Assembly: GCA_913041025.1 (NCBI GenBank)
Contig: CAJWGQ010000005.1
Span: 1 to 46,840 of the forward strand
Length of the DNA stretch: 46,840 nt
Reading direction: 5' to 3'
Origin: an uncultured Gammaproteobacteria bacterium
GTDB lineage: Bacteria > Pseudomonadota > Gammaproteobacteria > Pseudomonadales > Azotimanducaceae_A
Of the stretch, positions 41,961-46,840 are shown piece by piece. Position 1 is the stretch's first letter. Each line of letters starts with the position of its first letter. The notes under the pieces were generated by a model. It did not search any database and had not been told where the DNA came from. It worked only from the letters and a program-made list of their open reading frames with translations. The translations under genes were made by a program, and so were the position numbers.

Positions 41961-42817
41961 TGGGTAATTCCTTTAAGTCTAGGATCCAAAACATCCCTTA
42001 GAGCATCTCCTACGAAATTAAAGGAGAGAACTAACAAGAAAATTGCCAAGCCTGGAAAGATAGATAGCATCGGCTGTTGTTCCAGCATGGGAAAGGCGTC
42101 GTAAAGCATGTTGCCCCAGGTCGGGGTGGGGGGTCTTACTCCAACGCCGATGAACCCTAAGGTCGCTTCGACTAAGACTGCGTAACCCATGCTCAGGGTG
42201 CTCTGAACAATCACCGGCGCCAGGCTGTTTGGCAAGATATGCCTGAGGATGATTCGGGCAGGACTCATGCCTCCCGCTTCTGCCGCCGCGACAAAGTCCA
42301 TCTCCCTGATTGAAAGCCCCTGACTTCGAATCACTCTTGCCATCCAAGGTACGTTGGCTACGCCAATCGCTATGATTATGGTGGTAACGGACCCCCCCAG
42401 TGCAGCGGCTAGAGCAACGGCAATCAATAAACTTGGAAAGACAACCAGAGAATCCATCAGACGCATGATAATGTCATCCGTCCAGCCCCCAAAATATACC
42501 GCAATGAGGCCTAAGGGAACGCCTATCAAAACTCCCAGACCGATAGAACCTACACTAACTAGCAGTGCGACTCTCGCACCGTAAATGAGGCGTGACAGCG
42601 TGTCTCTGCCAAGCTGGTCCGTGCCGAGTAGGTGCTGGCTTGAAAACCCGCTTAATAGATAGTCGAAGTCCATCGCTTCCGGCTCTAACGGCGCGATGAT
42701 AGGTGCTAGAAGAGCAGACAACACTGTGAGACTGATTATGAATAACCCAAAGGCTGCCTGCGGTATCCTGACGACTCTCACAATCGTTTCGATCCACGGG
42801 GAGGTTTGGCTAGTCAT
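41957..42817 (-). CDS. peptide ABC transporter permease, DppC type
   Basis: A 286-residue permease, the second transmembrane subunit of a dipeptide/oligopeptide importer. It has an N-terminal segment (VVRIPQAAFGLFIISLTVL), then a LLGTDQLGRDTLSRLIYGAR motif typical of DppC/OppC, about six spans, and the EAA loop AAEAGGMSPARIILRHILPN. It overlaps the DppB-type gene by 8 bases, showing coupled translation. It is the last gene of the operon and shares its stop with the LLM gene. Confidence 0.9.
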   Translation of the reverse strand: MTSQTSPWIETIVRVVRIPQAAFGLFIISLTVLSALLAPIIAPLEPEAMDFDYLLSGFSSQHLLGTDQLGRDTLSRLIYGARVALLVSVGSIGLGVLIGVPLGLIAVYFGGWTDDIIMRLMDSLVVFPSLLIAVALAAALGGSVTTIIIAIGVANVPWMARVIRSQGLSIREMDFVAAAEAGGMSPARIILRHILPNSLAPVIVQSTLSMGYAVLVEATLGFIGVGVRPPTPTWGNMLYDAFPMLEQQPMLSIFPGLAIFLLVLSFNFVGDALRDVLDPRLKGITH

Positions 42818-43763
42818 TGTAGCGAATCCTGGGGTCTAGCCAGGCATAGACAAAGTCGGTGATCAGATTTGCCATTAATACAGCCATGGCCATGATCAAA
42901 ATGGAGCCTTGAACTGCCTGAAAATCTCTCGCAAATATGGCTTGTACCATGAATTGGCCCATTCCTGGGATACCGAATAATGTCTCTATGACAATCGATC
43001 CTGCGAATATTCTACCGGTTTGTAGGCCGAAAACAGTCACCACAGGTAGAAGTGCATTACGAAGCGCATGTACCCATACTACCTTCGTTCGCAGCAGGCC
43101 CTTTGCGTGTGCAGTCCTGACGTAGTCCTGCGCCAGTACCTCGAGCATAGCGGAGCGGCACTGCCGCATGATCAAAGCCCAGCTTGTGATGCCGAGTGCG
43201 AAGGCAGGTAGGATCATGTGCCTGAGTCCCTCTCTCGGATTTTCGAAAATGTCCACATACCCTTGAGTGGGAAGCCAGCCAAGGACTACGCCGAAATAGA
43301 GGATGCACATGATACCCAGCCAGAAGTTAGGAATCGCGACCCCTCCTATTGAAACTATTGTCGCAAAAAAATCGATAGGTTTTCCTCTATAAACTGCTGA
43401 CGCAATTCCTAACGGTACACCAATAAAGATAGCGGCCAGCCAAGCGACTAGACCAAATTGGAGCGTTACTAATGCTCTTGATTTGAGCTCATCTGCAACG
43501 GGTCTTTGGTTCTGGGTTGATCGACCCAGATCGCCTTGAAGTGCCTTACCAAGCCATATTCCGTATTGAACAATCACGGGTTTGTCGAGGTTGTGTTTCT
43601 TTCTGATGTATTCGAGCTGTTCTTCGTCCAGCGATTCTCCTGGACCAATCAAAGCCCTGGCAGGATCTCCGGGGATGGCAAGCATCAGAGCATAAACAAG
43701 AAAAGTCACAATGAGCATGACCGGGATCATCTGTAAAAGGCGTTTTAAGAAATAAATCCACAC
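42810..43763 (-). CDS. peptide ABC transporter permease, DppB type
   Basis: A 317-residue permease. The start MWIYFLKRLLQMIPVMLIVTFLVYALM and the following DPARALIGPG and RKKHNLDKPVIVQYGIWLGKAL (abridged) are the DppB/OppB landmarks. The EAA motif is AHAKGLLRTKVVWVHALRN. About six spans. It begins 4 bases after the end of the binding-protein gene. Part of the peptide-import operon. Confidence 0.9.
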   Translation of the reverse strand: MWIYFLKRLLQMIPVMLIVTFLVYALMLAIPGDPARALIGPGESLDEEQLEYIRKKHNLDKPVIVQYGIWLGKALQGDLGRSTQNQRPVADELKSRALVTLQFGLVAWLAAIFIGVPLGIASAVYRGKPIDFFATIVSIGGVAIPNFWLGIMCILYFGVVLGWLPTQGYVDIFENPREGLRHMILPAFALGITSWALIMRQCRSAMLEVLAQDYVRTAHAKGLLRTKVVWVHALRNALLPVVTVFGLQTGRIFAGSIVIETLFGIPGMGQFMVQAIFARDFQAVQGSILIMAMAVLMANLITDFVYAWLDPRIRYND

Positions 43764-43767
43764 GACT

Positions 43768-45366
43768 CTATTCTCTCTTCAACCAAACATAGCGAAAGTT
43801 CATTTTGCCGTCCCAGCCCATAACTCGGTCGATATTCTGTACTTGTTTTGGTCCTGCGAGGTGATTGACTGCGTAGACTAACGGGACGAACCAGGCTTCT
43901 TGAAGGATTATTTCGTTGAGCTTTAAGTAGGTTTCTCGGCGTTTGTTTGTCTCATAAAGTCCTGCGCCCAACTCGACGAGCGCATCGATGTCTGGCCTTT
44001 GCAGGTTGGCAGCGTTGTAGTATCCGTCGCTTTTAAAAGCAAGGGAGCCAAGCCAGTCGGGTTCTGCATATCGACTCCATGTGGTCAGATACATGGGGTA
44101 CATCTCATTGTGGAAAAACATTTCGGTTGCTGGTGTCGAGTGCAAGACTTCGATATCCATATTGACGTTGATTTTTTTTAGCATTTCACGAATAACGGCT
44201 GCTGTTTGGATGTTATAGGGCGAATTATTGGTTAATGCGGTGAAGCTGAACCCTTCTGGTTTGCCGCCCTTAATCAGATATTCTCTAGCAGTGGTGAGGT
44301 TGAATGATGGGTACGAAGGTTCGGGTTCATAGGCCCAGGTGCCCTGCATCCACATGCCTGCGTCGGCTACTTTGTTTCTATCGAAGTAGATGGCCTTGTT
44401 TATTTTGGAAGAGTCTATCGCGTGTGCTACAGCGAGTCTGAGGTTCACATTGTCCAGAGGCGCCTTGCCAAGATTGAATACAAGGACCATTGCGACGGCG
44501 CCGCCTTCCATGAGTTCGATATTAAAACGAGGGTCTCGTTGAAAGCTGGATACATCTTTGGGTGGGAGGTAGGCTAGATCGATTTCGCCGGTTCGAAGGG
44601 CAGAGGTCATTACGGTTGGCTCTCGGATCACTCTCAGTGTGATCTCGTCAAGGTAAGGTAGCTGATTACCATATTCGTCTACTGCCCAGTAGTTCGGGTT
44701 TCGCACCAGATGAATCATGGTGCCGAGTATTACTTTATTGACCATGAATGGGCCGGTACCAGAGGGTTTCCAGCCATAATTATCGCCGAGGCGCTCAACC
44801 TCTGAGGGCGAACTCAGAACTCCTCCTCGCTCTCCCAGCATGTTCAAACCGGCTCCCCAGGCTCGTTTCAAGTTGAACCTGACTTTAAGGTCATCGATAA
44901 CGTCTACGGAGTCTATGACCGATAACGAGGCTCTGGGAGTGGCCATGGTTTTAGGGTCGAGAATGCGGTCTATGTTGAATTTGACGGCTTGAGCGTCGAC
45001 AACAGTTCCATCGTGAAAAGTGACTCCTTTTCGAAGATTGAAAGTAATGGAGTGTGGGTTGTCTTTAATTTCCCAGTTTTCAGCGATGGAAGTTTCTCTT
45101 CTTGGCGTTAAATCGTTATTGAGATCGACTAACTGGTCGAAGATCTGGTGCCAGTAGTAGGCGTCTTGGCCGCCTCGGCCTAAGACAGCGTCTAATGAAG
45201 TAGGTTCTGTCGCTAAACCAACCCTCAGATGGCCCCCATACTGAATCCCCTGAGAGGTCTTAACAACAGGCAGAGTCTCCTTGGGGTCCTCGGATTTTGA
45301 GCAGCCGTACAACGAGAAAATCCAGAAGATACATGGCAGCCAAATGGTGTAATGCATTGCTCTCAT
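43768..45366 (-). CDS. peptide ABC transporter substrate-binding lipoprotein (SBP_bac_5)
   Basis: A 532-residue periplasmic binding protein of the dipeptide/oligopeptide family. A signal peptide ends in lipobox LYGC, followed by SKSEDPKE, so it is lipid-anchored. Then come GGHLRVGLATEPTSLDAVLG and SITFNLRKGVTFHDGTVVDA, usual DppA/OppA segments, and a C-terminal EAWFVPLVYAVNHLAG. ATG 45366 overlaps the stop codon of the ATPase gene (ATGA), which supports this start; a GTG at 45378 is the alternative. It binds the peptide and delivers it to the permeases. Substrate range unknown. Confidence 0.9.
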   Translation of the reverse strand: MRAMHYTIWLPCIFWIFSLYGCSKSEDPKETLPVVKTSQGIQYGGHLRVGLATEPTSLDAVLGRGGQDAYYWHQIFDQLVDLNNDLTPRRETSIAENWEIKDNPHSITFNLRKGVTFHDGTVVDAQAVKFNIDRILDPKTMATPRASLSVIDSVDVIDDLKVRFNLKRAWGAGLNMLGERGGVLSSPSEVERLGDNYGWKPSGTGPFMVNKVILGTMIHLVRNPNYWAVDEYGNQLPYLDEITLRVIREPTVMTSALRTGEIDLAYLPPKDVSSFQRDPRFNIELMEGGAVAMVLVFNLGKAPLDNVNLRLAVAHAIDSSKINKAIYFDRNKVADAGMWMQGTWAYEPEPSYPSFNLTTAREYLIKGGKPEGFSFTALTNNSPYNIQTAAVIREMLKKINVNMDIEVLHSTPATEMFFHNEMYPMYLTTWSRYAEPDWLGSLAFKSDGYYNAANLQRPDIDALVELGAGLYETNKRRETYLKLNEIILQEAWFVPLVYAVNHLAGPKQVQNIDRVMGWDGKMNFRYVWLKRE

Positions 45367-46331
45367 AGGTTGTGACACGCGATAAGGTGACCGTCTGATT
45401 TTTCCTCAAGCTTGGGAGCGATCTCGCGACATGCTTGGCTGGCTTTTGGGCATCTGAGGTGAAAATGACAGCCTGTTGGCCTGTCGATTGGGCTTGGCAC
45501 ATCTCCCTCGAGAATGTGTCTCTTCCTCCGCTTACTTGGGTCCGCAATAGGAACCGCATCAAGTAGACTTTGTGTGTATGGGTGTCCAGGCTTATCGAAT
45601 AACTGGGATTTCTCGGCCGTCTCAACGATCCGACCCAAGTACATAACTGCAACTCGATGGCTGATGTGTTTTACCACTGCGAGGTCGTGTGAGACAAAAA
45701 TCAAAGAGATATCAAATTCTTCCTGGAGATTCATTAAGAGGTTGATGATTTGTGCCTGGATTGAGACATCCAGTGCAGAGACTGGCTCATCGCAAATGAT
45801 GATTTCAGGGTTTAACGACAGTGCTCGGGCGATTCCAAGCCTTTGCCTCTGACCGCCAGAGAATTCGTGCGGATAGTTTTCCATCTGATCGGACAACAAA
45901 CCCACTTTCTCAAAAAGATCGCCGACGGTCCTGTCCAATTCAATACGGGATAAACTTCTGTGGACCATCAGCAGTTCGCCGACGATGTCCTTTGCTTTCA
46001 TTCTTGGATCAAGAGATGAAAAGGGATCTTGGAAAATTATCTGTATCTTTTGTCTCACCTTTTTTAGTTCGCTCGAAGACAGTTCTGCCAAATCGCGTCC
46101 CATAAGTTTAACGCTTCCTCCTGTAGGTTTTAGCAGTTGAACAATCGTGCGAGCGACAGTTGATTTGCCGCAACCGCTCTCTCCGACCAGACCTAATGTT
46201 TCCCCCTTGTTCAGGCTTAGGCTGACTCCATCCACAGCGAACACTTGGCCAGAGACTCGGTTAAACAAACCTGTTTTGATTGGAAAGTGTTTTTCTAAAT
46301 TTGTGATTTCTAGAATTGGCGTTGTATTCAT
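45363..46331 (-). CDS. peptide ABC transporter ATPase, DppF type
   Basis: A 322-residue ATPase that powers import. Walker A GESGCGKST at 50-58, the ABC signature SGGQRQRLGIARAL at 158-171 and Walker B IIICDEPVSALD at 177-188 are complete. The C-terminal oligopeptide region GCHFHLRCPKASQAC at about 288-302 has the cysteines common in DppF/OppF. It overlaps the binding-protein start by 4 bases (ATGA) and lies 6 bases after the DppD-type gene. Confidence 0.92.
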   Translation of the reverse strand: MNTTPILEITNLEKHFPIKTGLFNRVSGQVFAVDGVSLSLNKGETLGLVGESGCGKSTVARTIVQLLKPTGGSVKLMGRDLAELSSSELKKVRQKIQIIFQDPFSSLDPRMKAKDIVGELLMVHRSLSRIELDRTVGDLFEKVGLLSDQMENYPHEFSGGQRQRLGIARALSLNPEIIICDEPVSALDVSIQAQIINLLMNLQEEFDISLIFVSHDLAVVKHISHRVAVMYLGRIVETAEKSQLFDKPGHPYTQSLLDAVPIADPSKRRKRHILEGDVPSPIDRPTGCHFHLRCPKASQACREIAPKLEEKSDGHLIACHNL

Positions 46332-46337
46332 AGTGGC

Positions 46338-46840
46338 TTATTTAATATTCCAACAGGCTACTAGGTGTTGTTCGCTCGTTCTCGTCAGGGCTGGAGCTAT
46401 TTGTTGGCACTGTTCCGAGGCAAAGTTGCAGCGTGGGGCGAACGAACAGCCTGGCGGTTTCTTATCCAGAGGAGGGACGGTTCCTTTAATTTCTTCAAGT
46501 AACTCTGGCGCGTGATGAGCAGAATTTTCTGTTTCATCGAAAGACGGGACTGATTTCAGTAAGCCCTGTGTGTAAGGGTGCTGGGGTGACTCAAAGAGTT
46601 CAATTACCGGCGCTTCTTCGATTTTTTTGCCAGCATACATAACGATAACTCGATCGGCATTTTCTGCAATCACCCCAAGATCATGCGTGATCAACAAAAT
46701 CGCTGTATTCAGTCTATCTCTTAATTCTCTTATCAACCCTAGCACCTGAGCCTGTATGGTGACATCCAGTGCCGTTGTGGGTTCGTCTGCGATAAGTATT
46801 TTGGGTTCGCAAGCCAGAGCCATCGCGATCATTGCTCTTT
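46338..46840 (-). CDS. peptide ABC transporter ATPase, DppD type (N terminus cut by window edge)
   Basis: The frame runs off the right edge, so about the last 167 residues are present. Visible are [20 protein letters not shown] (Walker B with DEPTTALD), [35 protein letters not shown], and the cysteine-rich [15 protein letters not shown] end. The N-terminal Walker A lies outside the window. It precedes the DppF-type gene by 6 bases and begins the visible part of the operon. A full gene is expected to the right. Confidence 0.9.
   Translation of the reverse strand, partial: RAMIAMALACEPKILIADEPTTALDVTIQAQVLGLIRELRDRLNTAILLITHDLGVIAENADRVIVMYAGKKIEEAPVIELFESPQHPYTQGLLKSVPSFDETENSAHHAPELLEEIKGTVPPLDKKPPGCSFAPRCNFASEQCQQIAPALTRTSEQHLVACWNIK

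Noticed and set aside
1..46840. CRISPR arrays, tRNA or rRNA genes, insertion sequences, phage genes
   Set aside because: I found no spaced direct repeats, no cloverleaf T-arm in the gaps, no rRNA sequence, no transposase and no phage structural genes by reading; a tool search was not possible.

Overview
The window looks like a piece of the chromosome of a free-living, probably marine, heterotrophic gammaproteobacterium. I base this on moderate GC, gene starts led by GGAG/GAGG ribosome-binding sites, a fused proteobacterial-type indolepyruvate ferredoxin oxidoreductase, and a dense set of small-molecule catabolic enzymes. The taxonomic call is an inference. I see no phage genes, insertion sequences, rRNA, tRNA or CRISPR array. 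Most genes are single units or short operons in alternating orientation, as in accessory catabolic regions.

Layout. 1-6.6 kb: a cut-off gene end, a PhyH dioxygenase, a glyoxalase-like protein, a carotenoid oxygenase, a small secreted protein, a class III aminotransferase and a second PhyH. 6.7-14.1 kb: the large fused ketoacid:ferredoxin oxidoreductase, two more PhyH dioxygenases, an alpha/beta hydrolase and a TauD-type dioxygenase. 14.1-16 kb: a SAM methyltransferase and, upstream of it on the same strand, a GrdB-like gene interrupted by an in-frame TGA. 16.1-21.3 kb: an amidase, two small membrane proteins, a SnoaL-like protein, a 51-codon ORF, a luciferase-like (LLM) oxidoreductase and a two-domain MaoC-like protein. 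21.3-24.9 kb: a minus-strand group of SnoaL-like protein, enolase-superfamily enzyme, second carotenoid oxygenase and a membrane-anchored split-barrel-like protein. 25.1-31 kb: a plus-strand group of AGCS amino-acid symporter, exported amidohydrolase, AhpD-like protein and two NAD(P)-dependent reductases. 31-36 kb: a minus-strand group of LLM oxidoreductase, PPOX flavoprotein, exported amidase and GPH-family symporter. 36-42 kb: a Nudix hydrolase, a second PPOX protein, a beta-lactamase-fold hydrolase, a prolyl oligopeptidase and a third LLM oxidoreductase. 42-46.8 kb: a peptide ABC transporter operon (ATPase, ATPase, binding protein, two permeases) that runs off the right edge.

The main finding is the gene at 15171-15965. 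It belongs by motif to the glycine/sarcosine/betaine/proline reductase selenoprotein B group, and a naive reading breaks it in two at a TGA. The reading frame continues past the TGA with conserved-looking sequence, and the TGA lies where this family carries its redox Sec/Cys. Ten nucleotides after the TGA there is a perfect 8-bp hairpin with a GUG loop, the right place and shape for a bacterial SECIS. I therefore annotate it as one selenoprotein, cotranscribed with a SAM-dependent methyltransferase.

Taken together, the enzymes fit oxidative breakdown of hydrophobic or aromatic/apocarotenoid-type compounds (dioxygenases, carotenoid oxygenases, LLM flavin enzymes, dehydrogenases, a MaoC-like protein), joined to import and processing of amides, peptides and amino acids. 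The actual substrates cannot be read from the sequence.
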